Below, piece by piece: positions 13,174 to 25,990 of a stretch of DNA of 64,000 bases. A model generated the notes under the pieces. The model ran no database searches. It had not been told where the DNA came from and saw only the letters and a list, made by a program, of their open reading frames with translations. The first letter of the stretch is position 1; every line of letters begins with the position of its first letter. Origin of the DNA: Plantago ovata (Eukaryota; Streptophyta; Magnoliopsida; Lamiales; Plantaginaceae); assembly GCA_028274465.1 (NCBI GenBank), contig CM051457.1, positions 15,055,097-15,119,096 on the forward strand, given 5' to 3'. The position numbers and the translations under genes were made by a program.

Positions 13174-14690
13174 GAGTGAAGCAGAAGAAAAGTTTTTTAT
13201 TGTTTCAAAATTTTGTTGATCAACAGTAAAGCTTAATGAAACTGAAATGGGAAACTAAATAAGCACGAGATTATCAAAATATCAGTGATTTACTACATCT
13301 GCATATAATGGAGTAATGTCATCTCAAATTTCATCTTGTTGTACTTTGACCTTGATCTTCCTGACACAGTCTTGGCCTCTTTGTATTTATACCATGAGAT
13401 ACCTCGGCTTTTAAATTGCTCCCAAATAGTGAAGCAAGGAAACAATTACGAATAAAGATGAGGATAGTGGAAGCTTCAAAATCCAAAATAGTATAGCTTA
13501 TAAAAATCATGATTTTCCTAATATATACGAAAATCTGGTTTTGATGATCAACCGGTCAGATAAAAAAAAAACAGTCGAATGATTAAAACACACCAGGATT
13601 GGTTTCCTAGATATACCCCCAAAAAAGCCATCGTTTTGAAAAGCCACAAATACACACTAAATATCTGTGTGTTTTCCTGTTCGTCTCCTATTACCGTCTG
13701 ATCATATGAAGTGAAACCTTTGTCAAGGGGGTCCTGAAAGATGGGTGCAGATATATTCTGGTTATTTGATTTATGGTCTTAGGTTTCTATTTTCGAACAA
13801 AAGAACATGAAAAGGCACTAAAAACTGAAACAGTGGGGTTTTTTGTCGAGTTCTGTTACAGAGAGTTGTTCAATTAGAAATGACAAGAGTCATGTTTCTA
13901 GGGCAGTGAAAATTTTTGGTGTCGTAATGGATATCTTTGAGATGTAATGTCGAATGAGATGACCTATGTGGTATTCAAGTATTATTGGGTAGACAACAAC
14001 GTTGGTGTAAAGATTGATGAGTTGAAGGTTACTGTGGTAGATTTGAAGCATTTGTTGTACACGCACAACTGTCTCTGAGATGAACCTTAAATGTTAGCTT
14101 CTCAAGCTCAACAAGTTTGGTATGTACAGGATGTTGTTGAACCAGAGTGGTCCGCCACGGACGGTGAAGATGTTTCCTCGTGATATAGTTGATATGAGTT
14201 CTGATTAACCGACAGATGATGTCAATGACGGACAAGATGCTGGTCCATCCCTTGAACAAGTATTGGTGGTGATATCTCTTTGGATCGTGTGATTTAGTTC
14301 CTTGGAGTTGATTTTATATTTTCTCTTTTTGGAACAATTGGAGTGGAAATTTACTAGTTGTACATAAGCTCTCCCCATTTTCAGCAAAGAACCATACATA
14401 TATAATAGAGTTAATCTTGTTCTACTAGTTCCTGTACTTCTTGTTCGTTCTTGTTTTTGTAGTTCTAAGTTCTAAACATAGTCCTGTTAAAAAAATGGAA
14501 TCAGTACTTGTATTTTGAGACTTCAGATGTCTTGGAATAAAATCAGACAGCATAATACAAGGCTGTAACAAAAATTCTCTGTTATCACTCCACAAATAAT
14601 AAAATTAAGCAAACAAAAATAGTTCAAACATAGCCAATTCAGACTTCTCGAATGAGGGAAATCTTAGCCAATTCAGAATCATGATCAGCA
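13174..14690. other. Intergenic region without a supported gene
   Basis: Only short, unrelated reading frames are seen on either strand between ALF4 and the NLR remnant. Part of 14030-14400 could be further decayed sequence, but nothing identifiable was found. Confidence 0.4.
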
Positions 14691-14693
14691 GCG

Positions 14694-15640
14694 TTATGCT
14701 GAGGAATACACCTCTCTGCCAAAATTGGGCATTTCCGAATGTGGAAATAGTTCAATGCTTGGAAGGTTTTTGCAGTTTTCGACTAGTAAGGGCGTTAGCG
14801 AAGAAAATTTACCAAACCATTCTGGCAAAGCTTCGATCCCGTACCCAATTAAATCCAATTTCCTTAACTTGGTGAGGTGCTGAAGCTGCTCAGTGCTCAG
14901 GCAACGTACGTATCCCAACTCATTTGACCATACAACCGCAATGATTCAAGACAGCAGAGTTGTTCAAAGATTTTGTTAACAGTGTGATTGAACGAAAATA
15001 CAAAATCATATCCAACGAATCTGAGAAGTTGCCAATATGCAAATCATGCAATCTGGTAAGACTACAACCTGCAGGGGAAAATTCATCCATTTGGGAAGAC
15101 CATGAATTTGCAAGCTAGTGAGACGTTTCTTGGAATATTAGCCATTAGCATGGGCAGATTCATCAAGTTTTCCAAGTAAGCCATACTCAGTCAAATACTC
15201 CAGCGACGAAGTACATGATTCCAAAGTCTCAATGAGTAAACTGATATGGCATGGACTTGAGTTTCGGGCAATGTTGTACACGCAATACCTGAAGAGATTG
15301 CAGGGTAAGTATATCATCACTCATCAGGCAATTCCCTAAAGTTTCTTTTGTTCACCAACGGGCAACGGCCCTGAATGTTTGCAAGTTGCAGAGCTTGCAA
15401 ATCGACTCTGGTAAACATTCAATCTTTGTGTGTGTGATGTCAAGGTGCCTCAAACAGTTTTAACTTCCCTGTCTGTTCATTCAATCTTTGGTAAACATTA
15501 TTGAATGAGTCAAACTTATTAACTTCCTTGTCTGTTCCCGTAGCTCTGTGACTGTGATATCCTTGTTCATCGGATTTAAAAACATGCAAATGCTTGAGGT
15601 CAGGGAGAATGTCCACTGCAACTTTATTCGTAAACAACGT
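14694..15640 (-). pseudogene. NLR (NBS-LRR) LRR-domain pseudogene
   Basis: Read leftward from about 15640, pieces of a disease-resistance LRR domain appear in several frames: VAVDILPDLKHLHVF (15570-15630), an ICKLCNLQT-type LRR near 15380-15410, an LQIHGLPKWMNF-type segment near 15080-15110, and LQHLTKLRKLDLIGYG followed by EALPEWFGKFSSL (14780-14885). These motifs are typical of the C-terminal LRRs of CC-NBS-LRR proteins. Stops and frameshifts separate the pieces. No P-loop, NB-ARC or coiled-coil part is present. It is a broken gene fragment. Parent subfamily not determined. Confidence 0.75.
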
Positions 15641-15872
15641 ACAAGCAATTGATCAAGTTGTAAACACTCTTTTTCCCGGTAAATTTAATAATGAGGTACC
15701 AAAATTAAACGTGACCACAACAAGGTACAAAAATCAGATGGTACACATCTCCACGATATGGTACCAAAACTCGATTTTTCCTTATCATGCATCTTGTTTC
15801 AGCCTCATAACTTTCAGAAGTTGAGAGAAAGTCCAAGATAAAGGCTATAGAGAACAAAACAGAAGAATAAGA

Positions 15873-16113
15873 AGACTTTGAAGTTTCTGCTGATTCATTT
15901 TAGGAGCTGCATTTCTTTTAATAAAGAGTATTCAATCTCTAATTAATAATTTCAGAAACAGAATGATTGAAACCAATATAAGGGCTGCGCCTGCATGTCA
16001 TCTTGACCCAACTGGTGAATATATTTTACAAGAAAAACACCGTTGACAAAAACAGAACAATTGGTGAGTAGACTTTGAAATTTCTCCTTGATTCATTTTA
16101 GGAGCTGTATTTC
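15873..16113. repeat. Direct repeat upstream of the receptor kinase
   Basis: A block of about 46 bp containing GATTCATTTTAGGAGCTG occurs at about 15873-15918 and again at about 16070-16113, the second copy ending some 50 bp before the receptor-kinase ATG. It may reflect a local promoter duplication. Confidence 0.6.
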
Positions 16114-16161
16114 ACGAAATTCTGCTTAATACTCCAAACTATAATCTGAAGCTCTGAAACC

Positions 16162-19100
16162 ATGATCAAACAAACACCTCCCAGCAGTAGCAGTACTATT
16201 ATTATTGTCTGTCTCTTCTGGTTCTTGCTTTTCGGTTATGCCTATTGTTTCACACTCGAAAACAATGGCGATTATGCAGCTTTGTTGGCCTTCAAAACCA
16301 AACTCATACTAGAACCTGATAACATACTCTCCACCAACTGGACCTCAAACACTCATTACTGCACTTGGTTTGGTGTTTCATGCTTCAATCACAGAGTCAC
16401 AAAACTTGTTCTCTCTGGATTGGCTGTTCGGGGCGAGCTGTCTCAGAAATTCGCCAGTTTGACTCACCTTGAGGAGCTTGATCTCAGGAGAAATGAATTG
16501 GGAGGAATTCTGCCGAGCGAATTTGGATCCCTTCAAAGATTAAGGATTCTCAGATTAACAAATAATGCCCTCGCGGGTAGCATTCCTGTGAATCTTAGCA
16601 GGTGTTGGAAGCTGGAGGTACTGAATCTGGCAGGTAACTTCATTGCAGGATCCATACCTGAGGAGCTTGGCTACTTGACCAATCTTCGATATCTGGATAT
16701 TTCTGGCAACAATCTTACAGGTAATATTCCAGCTTCACTTGGTAACTTTTCAAGCTTAGAGGCATTCTATCTCGAGGAGAACGATTTAGATGGTGCCATT
16801 CCAGCAGAGCTCGGAAAGCTAACAAGACTCTCTGATCTTAGGATCGGTGGTAATAATCTGGTTGGCAACTTTCCAGATTCATTTGGTAACTTTTCAAGCT
16901 TAGAGGAACTCCATGTTGAGGAGAATGATTTAGATGGCACTATTCCAGCAGATATCGGAAAGCTAACTAGACTCTCATATCTTTGGATGTTTGGGAATAA
17001 TTTGGTGGGCAACATCCCGGATTCATTTGGTAACTTTTCAAACTTATTGGCCTTGTATCTGGATAGTAATCGCATAACTGGGAAGATCCCAGTATCTCTA
17101 TCTAATGCTACAAAGCTTATTGATCTGTCCTTGTTTACGAATGATCTTGAGGGGGAGATACCAAATGAATTCAGTACGTTGCTTAATTTGCAGAGTATGA
17201 ATGTTGGTGAAAATAGAATCTCTGGTGGAATTCCATATGGGATCTTCAATATCACAACGCTTGTAACCTTCGCTGTAGGACAAAATTACCTCAGTGGTAA
17301 TCTTCCACCAGATATTGGTAACGGGCTTCCAAATCTTCAACATCTTTTCTTGATAAACAACCAGTTTAGTGGAGAGATACCCCCTTCCATATGCAATGCC
17401 ACAAACCTCACTATTCTAGATGTTTCAAATAATACCTTTAGTGGACCTGTCCCCATGATGCTTGGAAATCTAGTTCATCTTGAGAGTCTGCAACTGGGCC
17501 AAAATTCACTCACTAATAGTCCTGCTTCCACCCACCTCGAATTTCTAACATCATTGGTGAACTGTCGAAGTATGCAGTATTTGGACCTTTCATATAATCC
17601 ACTGAATAGCCAAATACCAGAATCCATAAGCAATATGTCTATCAATTTCAATATATTCAATGCGGCATCTTGTGGGCTAAGGGGTCGAATTCCACTAGGA
17701 TTTGGAAACATGAGTGGCTTAAATTCTCTGAGCCTAGAGACGAATGATCTACAAGGTTCTATACCTTTATCATTTGCAGGCTTGCGAAATTTAGAAAGCA
17801 TTAGTCTGTCAGAAAACAGATTGGAAGGATCTGTTCCTACTGTATGTTGTAGCATACACATCATGGGTTTTCTGTATCTGCGTGGAAACAAATTTTCAGG
17901 CTCAATCCCAACATGCTTTCAAAATCTAACTCGATTGAGAAAGATTTCGCTAGCAGCTAACAAGCTGAATTCCAGTGTACCCTTGGAGTTTTGGAAATTA
18001 GAGAATCTGCAAGAACTGGACTTGTCCAGAAACGTCTTGTATGGCTCTATACCAGTAGAAGTCGGAAACATGAAGGTCATCACTACCATTAACCTTTCTT
18101 CTAACGATTTCACAGGTGAAATACCGAGCATGATAGGGTCTCTTCAGAATTTACAGTCACTTGATATGTCGCGGAATAATCTTGAAGGTCCAATACCAAA
18201 TAGTTTCAGAACTATGATAGTCATCCGATCTCTAGATCTATCATTCAATAGTCTCTCTGGTGAAATTCCTACATCCCTTGGATCGCTTCGAGACCTCCAG
18301 TATCTCAATCTTTCATTCAACAGGTTACAAGGAGAAATCCCAAGTACAGGGGTGTTTGTAAATATCACCTTTCAAAGTTTGATGGGAAATCCAAATTTAT
18401 GTGGTGCTCCTAACTTGAACTTTCCAGTGTGCTCACCTCAAGCCTCTGGAGAAAGAAAACGAACTAGAGGCTTTGTTCTTAAGATAACAGTTCCAATAGC
18501 CACGACAGCTCTGTTAGTTTTCACAATGATTCTTTTGTGGATAAAACTATCAAGGGGGCAATCCAAAAAAGCAAAAGCAAATATAGCAGAAATTTCTATG
18601 GTGGAGCATCGGATGATCACCCGTCATGAACTCATGTGTGCGACGGAAAGTTTCAGTCTGTCAAACCTTTTGGGAGAAGGAAGTTCTGCGATGGTTTATA
18701 AGGCTGTGCTTTCTGATGAGACTGTTGCTGCTGTCAAAGTTTTCAATATGCAATATGTGAAAGTTCTCAGAAATTTCGATGCAGAATGTGAAGTTTTAAG
18801 GAATGTGCGACATAGAAACCTTGTCAAAATAATCTCCACTTGCACAAATCTAGAGTTCAAGGCCATGATACTAGAGTTTATGTCTAATGGAAGCCTAGAC
18901 ATGCGGTTGCACTCACAGAGCATTTCACTAAGCCTCGTTGAAAGATTGGATATCGTGACAGATGTGGCAGTGGGTATGGAGTACCTACACCATGAGTACA
19001 AAGTGCCAATTGTGCACTGTGATCTAAAGCCAGCTAATGTACTTCTAAATGAGGATATGACGGCTCACGTGGCAGATTTTGGAATCTCCAAAATATTAGC

Positions 19101-19689
19101 TCAAGATCAAGAATTTGTCCAAACAAACACCCTAGGAACAATCGGGTACATGGCTCCAGGTATGGCAACTCGATACTTGGTTAATTTATAGTACTTCAGT
19201 ATTTTTCTGTTGCTTAACTATCTAAACAAAACATCAGATAAAGAAGGCATGCATCAACTATATGCCTTGACACTAACTATTCACGTCTTCTAACTGTTGT
19301 AAACAGAATACGGTTTAGATGGACATGCATCAACAAAGGGTGATGTTTACAGTTTTGGGATTTTGTTGCTTGAGACGTTCACGCGGAAGAGGCCAACGGA
19401 CGATATGTTCAAAGAAGGATTGAGCTTGCATCAATGGGTATATCAAGTATTCCCGGATGCACTGGTAGAGGTCCTTGATTCCCATTTGTTTGCTGAGAGC
19501 TCTGCTACAATAAACATAAATCATCAACACATTGAGGACATACTCGTGTCGATCGTGCAAGTGGCTTTGATGTGCCTGGAAGAGTCACCTGAGGAGAGGA
19601 TTGATATGAAAACCATTACGGCACATTTAAAGAAAATCAGAGTTGAATTGAAGAAAAAGAGTGTGAATAATGCAAGGAGATCAACCTAG
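16162..19689 (+). CDS. LRR receptor-like protein kinase, subfamily XII type
   Basis: Two exons, 16162-19159 and 19307-19689, join in phase (GYMAP then EYG) to give 1126 codons plus TAG. Order: signal peptide (about 1-30), LRRNT cap with a CTWFGVSC cysteine pair, about two dozen plant LRRs to about residue 745, a membrane helix about 774-796, then the kinase. The kinase has the glycine loop GEGSSAMVY, Lys859 in AAVKVF, HCDLKPANVLL (Asp954) and DFG (Asp972). HCD in place of HRD makes it a non-RD kinase, the class that includes the immune receptors FLS2, EFR and XA21. The single intron before the EYG motif is the usual position in subfamily XII. It likely acts at the plasma membrane sensing a microbial or peptide ligand; the ligand is unknown. 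No break was seen. Confidence 0.93.
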
Positions 19690-20394
19690 CCTTCTGATGA
19701 TCTGATCTGATCACCGAATGCATTTGCATTAAGCTACTTATGGAAATGTTGTGCATATATGTATACTATTTTAAAAGTAAGTACCTGATTCATGGAGTCA
19801 GAGGTATACATATATGACTCCTCATGTGTTGAGGTATTTGTATTGTGAACTTTGGAGATTGGTAGTGTGTGTAATATAACGTGATGGTATATGTATCCTA
19901 AGTTCCTAACTTTAGGTGGGCATGCATCCACCATGGTATGTAATATAAATTTTATTAACCCGAAAGATCTAATTATGTGACGATAATACATAAATTGGAG
20001 ATACATCAATAAAAATAAATAAATGTGTATAGTGGTGTGAAAAGATATAATCGAGATTTATATTCGTTAATTTGATGCTAATCGTATGTGATAAATGTGT
20101 ATAGTGGTGTGAAAAGATAGCAGAAATCAATGATTTGCCTTGTTCCCGTGGAAGGAAGTTTGTCCTCAGTAGGGGCAAGCAGACTAGTTATTTAGAAGTC
20201 TTTGAAAAATAAAAAGTAAATTTAGCAAGAGAGAGAGAGGAGAATCCCAAAATGTCCCAATAATTCCTCAGTCTTTTCTGTTTGTTTATGAAAGACCATA
20301 CCGAACCAAATCAAAATATCCAATCCAGTTCCTAACCGTTAATTAACACCTCCATCTCCAAATACTATATTACTATCATCATACAGCTGAAAGA
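19690..20394. other. Intergenic region with a short direct repeat
   Basis: This is the 3' flank of the receptor kinase and the promoter side of GLYR2. The sequence TGTGTATAGTGGTGTGAAAA occurs at about 20024 and again at about 20096, a roughly 72 bp spaced duplication. A GA-rich run lies at 20226-20242. No gene was seen. Confidence 0.5.
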
Positions 20395-23300
20395 ATGGCC
20401 AAAATCTTGGTGAAGGCCACTTACAGTAATCAATATTTAACACACACTGCAACCCACTCACCATCTTCCCCACTATCCAAAGCCATGGCTGTCTGCTTCT
20501 CAAGCTTTTCCCCTCGAATGACACTCCAAATCAAACCAAACTCCGTTTCTTGTTTTCCCTCTAGACACCAACCAATCAAGGCGTTTTCTTCGCAGCCATC
20601 CAGTGGTAATTTCTTTTCTCTCCCCTTTTTAGTATTCTTGTCATGTTTAGTGAGAGTTTTGGCTTGTTAGACACAATTGCCCATGATTTTTACTGTCCTA
20701 ATCTTCACTGATTGGGTTATGAAAGTTAAGTGACATTAGGGGAATGCGCCTAATATTAGATGGTAGTGTGTTTTCTGACTGAATCTTTTAAAAATCCGAA
20801 AATTTTATAAAATGTGGGTACATAAACTGCAGAAAATAAATGTTAAATTTCAAGTATCTTTTTTTTTTTTTCACCTCACAGATTAAGGAGAAATTCTTGT
20901 TTAACAAACTCTGATACATTATTCTTACCTTCAATATTATACTTACATTAGCATGGCATATATGGACTATACTAACTGTGCTTTTGTATGTTATAACTGT
21001 TGAACCAGATGAGACCCCGACTCGTATCGGTTTTCTGGGACTTGGAATCATGGGGTCTCCTATGGCGCAAAATCTCTTAAAAGCAGGGTAATTCAAATTG
21101 TCAACTCTATTCCTGTTTAGATTATTACATGAACGGTCTCTTTGATGTATATGCTGATTTAACTGCTGCCTCGAATTTCATTGTGTTCTGTTCTTCTATT
21201 TATATTTTCTTATTTGTTGATATTATTGAAATATGAACATGTTCGCAGTTTACTGTAAACATCACACTTAACACTCGGGTGGGAACTGGGAAGTGGTGTA
21301 AGTTTATGTTAGTGTCCATAAAATTCGGTTTTGTCTAACGTTTAGGAAAACATGTTTTTTCTAACAAGAATATCACAATAATGTTTCCAAGTCATTTCAG
21401 AGAATTAGTTTTTTCTTCTAGCAGAGATAATATTAGAAGTAATCGATATGAATATGCTAATGAGCTTGTTTGATGGCTTGAAATTTCTGCAGATGTGATG
21501 TTACTGTTTGGAATAGGACCGAGAGCAAATGTGATCCTCTTATCTCCCTAGGTGCAAAGTAAGTATTTGAGACTAAGCCCTATGTAATTTGTTTCACTAA
21601 CCCATCAACTTAACCAATTTTATCAGTTCAATTTGTTCAGGAGAACACTGTAACACTTCACTTAATAAATTAAAACATAATGAATATCAAGTTATTCGAA
21701 AGTCTTTTACTCCCTCTGTGTTTTCAAAGCTTTACGTTTTCCTTTGGTATAAAAATTAAGATGGAAGAATATGAAATGGTTTCTGGAGGCATTATATTGA
21801 TGAAGTAGTTGGACAATGATAAGAACTAGGAGATAGAATGGATTAACTATTAAGTGGAGGTATTGAGTTTTCATTGAAGGAAATGTTAAGCTTAAAAAAA
21901 GAACACCAGAAATGGACACATATAAAAACTTTAAAAGGAATCGGAGGGAGTAGTTCATAAATTTTTCCTTCTCCGTCTTTGGCATCTCCTGCAAATGGAA
22001 TACCATGAGACCTATCGAATTCGATTCAGATCAGCCTTTTATTGTGGTTCCTGTTTTGGTAACTATAGCTGCTAAGATCACTGGCAGAAAGAATCTCCAA
22101 CCAAATTGCAGCGCATAAATCTTTACCCATTCTGTACCAACCGCTGAAATTTTCCTTTACATATCTAGGCATCTAGCTAGTGCAAGTCCCAAATGTACTT
22201 TGATATTGGAGAATTAGGTCTTAAAAACATGAAATTATTCTCGATAGTTTTAAGACCTGATCTTTAAAATGGATTAAGCATGATAGTATGATATTACAGT
22301 GCTTTAGAAAATTTGAAGGAGTGAATTATTTCCAAAGTGGATACCATGACCTCACTACAGCAGAGATGTCACATTTTTAAAATCAGACGTACATGACGAA
22401 CTTACCAGAAAGAAAAGTTTTACAAAGATATAGTTTTCCTCTATGGAAGCCTGGAGGTAGCTGCTGTATTTTGGCAGAGATAGTTAATTGCAACAGAGAA
22501 TGTTTATTGCAGATCTTCCTTTGAACTTGATAAACTCTCAACAAAGAAGTCAACTTCGTATGTTGTGTGAGAATAAATATCCAAGTTTTTTAAAAGACAT
22601 AGTTAATTAATGTATACAGTATGCTCTTTTTTTTTCGTTTTAGTGTAGTAGTCTACTAGTAGTTAGTACTAAAGTCTAAAGGGCCGATGATCAGTATTTT
22701 ATTTTTGATTTCCATAAGTTCAGGTTCAATCTTAATGCAATTAGCTGAAATAGAGATTGTTTATTGCAGATATAAATCCTCTCCTGAAGAAGTAGCTGCT
22801 TCTTGCGATGTGACATTTGCCATGCTTGCTGATCCAGAGAGTGCTGTGAGCATGAATGATTTTTCTTAATGTTGCTGCTTACTGCCTTGACTTATAATAT
22901 AATAATCAATGAAAGTAAGAAGGGAGGGGAATCCGCTTCATCTCTCAGTAATGATCGTATTTCCTTTTCCAGGTGGAAGTTGCATGCGGTAAATATGGGG
23001 CCGCAAGTGGTATGGCTTCAGGAAAAGGGTACACCATGCTGAAATCTTCTAAGAAAGAATTTTTGTATATTTTGCAATGTTTTATTATTCATATTTATTT
23101 ATTTGCATGATAGTTATGCTGCGATTGACTTTAAGTAGAAATGCTAATACTGATATCTGCCAAGTTAAAGCTACATAAATGCTTCAAACAAGCCATCTTG
23201 CATTTCAGTTAGGATTGGTCACTCCTGTTTAAAAGGAAGAAAACGTAAAACAGTTTGGACTATTGGCAGTCAACTTTTTGCATTTTGAAGTACATCAAAG

Positions 23301-25001
23301 CCTCCTAGATTCAGGATACATGGGCTACTTTATATGCTCGTTAGAAGTTTATTTTACTTATATGATTAACAACTTAGCATTTCAACTTCAGACCAGATTG
23401 GAATTTTAGTCTATGGGAAGAACCGGAAAAAATAAGTTTATGTGGCTCAACATTTATGTATACTTTACAGTCTTACATGCTAAAATCGATATCAACTTTC
23501 ACTTTTCCTTCCAAATTTTACATATATCTGATGGTCTTCGTGGAATGTATGTCGCAGTTATGTTGACGTCTCTACTGTTGATGGTGCTACTTCCAAACTC
23601 ATCGGCTCACGTATCAGATCAACAGGAGCTCTGTTCCTGGAGGTTACTTTCTTCACTTTTCTGTCTCCATAAAAACATTTAGCACATGAAGGGAGTCATC
23701 CTTTCATTCCTGCTTCATCTTTTATCATCCATAATATTAAGTTTGTGAAGTACTCTCACATCTCCATGCCTCTCATGTACACCTTGTTGTGCACTCTGTT
23801 TCCTGGCAGGCTCCAGTTTCAGGGTCGAAAAAGCCTGCTGAAGATGGCCAGCTAATTTTTCTTACTGCAGGTAATTAGATGGGCTGCACTGCATTTCTCT
23901 TTGTAATAAAGTATATCTCTTCAGAAATTGATACTACTTTTCATTGTTGTAATGCACGAATCAATTAGAACGCTTGCCTTCTTTTTCTTTTATTTATTTA
24001 TTCAATTATTTTATTGTTCATTTTCTGAAATGTGTATTCAAATTTCAACAATACTCCATGTTTTTACATCACAGTGATAGAGATATAGGACTTTCACAAA
24101 CTAAAACACTTGCAGTTGCAAAATTTCAGGCGACAAATCTCTATACGAAATTGCTGCTCCGCTCTTGGACATTATGGGGAAGGTCATTCCACCACTTCCA
24201 GGCTCTCGGTCTTTTTTCCATTTTTTTTATTATTATTTTTTTTATTTTTTTTAAGAAACTGAAATGTCAACTTTTATTTCTTTTTACTCATCTACTTGAC
24301 ATAATTTCAGTCAAGATTTTACCTCGGAGACGTGGGTAATGGAGCAGCAATGAAACTTGTTGTCAATATGGTCATGGGAAGGTTCAGTGGCCTTTGCTAC
24401 CTTTATACCTCATTCTGTATTTTCTTTGATTCTGTGTCCCCTGTGAATTTTCTAAATCTATATATTATCAACAATTTACTTTTTCACGTTCAATGATTTG
24501 CAGTATGATGGCATCCTTTTCTGAAGGGTTGCTCCTTAGCGAGAAAGTAGGTCTGGATCCAAGTGTGTTGGTCGAGGTAAGCTATTGAGTTTTCACATTG
24601 TAATATCCGCAGGTTTCTTGATTTGTTACTAACCCACTGTAAAATCAAAGGTTATATCACAGGGTGCCATCAGTGCACCGATGTACAAGATGAAAGGTCC
24701 TTCCATGGTTCAATCCAAGTATCCCACTGCATTCCCACTAAAGCATCAGCAGAAGGTAGGCTGTTACCCTGCATTCTAAGTTGTATGTGTTCCAAAAGGT
24801 TTGTTTCTGAGTCTCTATCAATTTATTTTCTGTCAGGACCTCCGACTTGCTCTAGGACTAGCCGAATCCGTTTCTCAACCAACTCCAATTGCAGCAGCTG
24901 CAAATGAGCTCTACAAGGTGGCTAAATCACAAGGCTTAAGTGATCAAGACTTCTCTGCTGTGATTGAAGCACTGAAAGCCAGGCTGGAACACAAAAGCTA
25001 G
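20395..25001 (+). CDS. GLYR2: Glyoxylate/succinic semialdehyde reductase 2, organellar
   Basis: Twelve exons close in phase: 20395-20605, 21009-21087, 21493-21558, 22770-22845, 22973-23028, 23558-23642, 23810-23870, 24130-24182, 24311-24381, 24504-24576, 24651-24755 and 24837-25001. They give 366 codons. After a Ser-rich basic N-terminus like a plastid/mitochondrial transit peptide come the Rossmann motif GFLGLGIMGSPMAQNL, the substrate loop APVSGSKKPAEDGQL, and the catalytic-lysine segment GAAMKLVVNM (Lys244), all hallmarks of the beta-hydroxyacid dehydrogenase family. The enzyme uses NADPH to reduce glyoxylate and succinic semialdehyde, detoxifying aldehydes from photorespiration and the GABA shunt. 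The start at 20395 was chosen because Arabidopsis GLYR2 also extends upstream of the internal KAMA-type Met; the alternative is ATG 20485. Confidence 0.93.
21710..21950. mobile_element. Stowaway-like MITE in GLYR2 intron 3
   Basis: The element begins CTCCCTCTGTG and ends CGGAGGGAG, flanked by TA on both sides (21708-21709 and 21951-21952). This is the classic Stowaway (Tc1/mariner) end and target duplication. It is about 241 bp, without coding capacity, inside the 1.2 kb intron 3. Confidence 0.8.
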
Positions 25002-25990
25002 AAGTCAATCTGAGATTGTTAGGTACTACGCACTGTTACCTTTTTCTTTTTTTTTTTAACCTTCAATTAGTGTACCTCTATTACAGACTTTGCGATGCAT
25101 AATTTTGCATCCCGGAACAAAGTATAACTGAGTACTTCATGGCCGTGTAAACATGTAATCTCTAGACTCGGGTTGTACTATTCTCTGAAACTTACTACAT
25201 CCGAATAAACTCAGAGATCGATATGGTTCTCAAGCTCATTTCTTCCATATGGATACAAACTTTGGTTTGCTTCAAGATGTAGCAAGTTTGATTCTGATAT
25301 GAATGTGAACTGCTTACTTGAAAATGATGTACTCTGCTAACAAGGTATTCAACTTTTTTCTTTCTGGCTCTTGAACCTGAACCTCTATTTTCTGAACTCT
25401 CCGTTGTGGCAGTGCACAAGCCACCAGAGGCGTAGGATCCGGATTTCCCATCACCTTGATTAAGTACAGCAACATTTACACATGTTGGTCATTTTTACTT
25501 GACAGTCTGGTGGAGGACCTCTGAACTCATTTTCTGCAAGATTCCTCGGTCTAAAGGATTTAGACACAACTTGTATTTGAAATTCCAACAAAGTGAGGAA
25601 TAGGACCATCCAAACTGTTGTTTTGTAAATTTCTGCAAATGAAAGTACATGCATGTTGAAATGGTAGATATGGAACCAGAGAATTAAATTCTGGAAGTTC
25701 ACGTGTAGGTCACGCAAAGACAAGATTTGCCAGTCGAATCTTGTACTGTGGTTTGTGGTCGAAGAAGACATTATAAAAGACTAGTTCAGGTGATGATGCT
25801 CTTATCAAATTGTTTTAACAATTTCAAGTTTTGGATGAAGATACTTGAAGGTACATTGTGACCTTCTTTAATTTTCTCAAGCGGGCACTACAATTGATCA
25901 GTCATAAACACATTGGGTTTTGAATTCTAGAAGCAGATCAAAACACAATTCGACTTCCTAAAAGATACGATAGTAGTTTAACATCGACAG
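25002..25990. other. Convergent intergenic region
   Basis: This region separates the 3' end of GLYR2 (+) and the 3' end of the DNAJC9-like gene (-). It presumably holds both 3' UTRs and poly(A) signals. No further gene or repeat was recognised. Confidence 0.5.

Noticed and set aside
16767..17255. Long minus-strand frame inside the receptor kinase
   Set aside because: It is antisense to LRR codons; the repeated LRR pattern keeps the opposite frame open.
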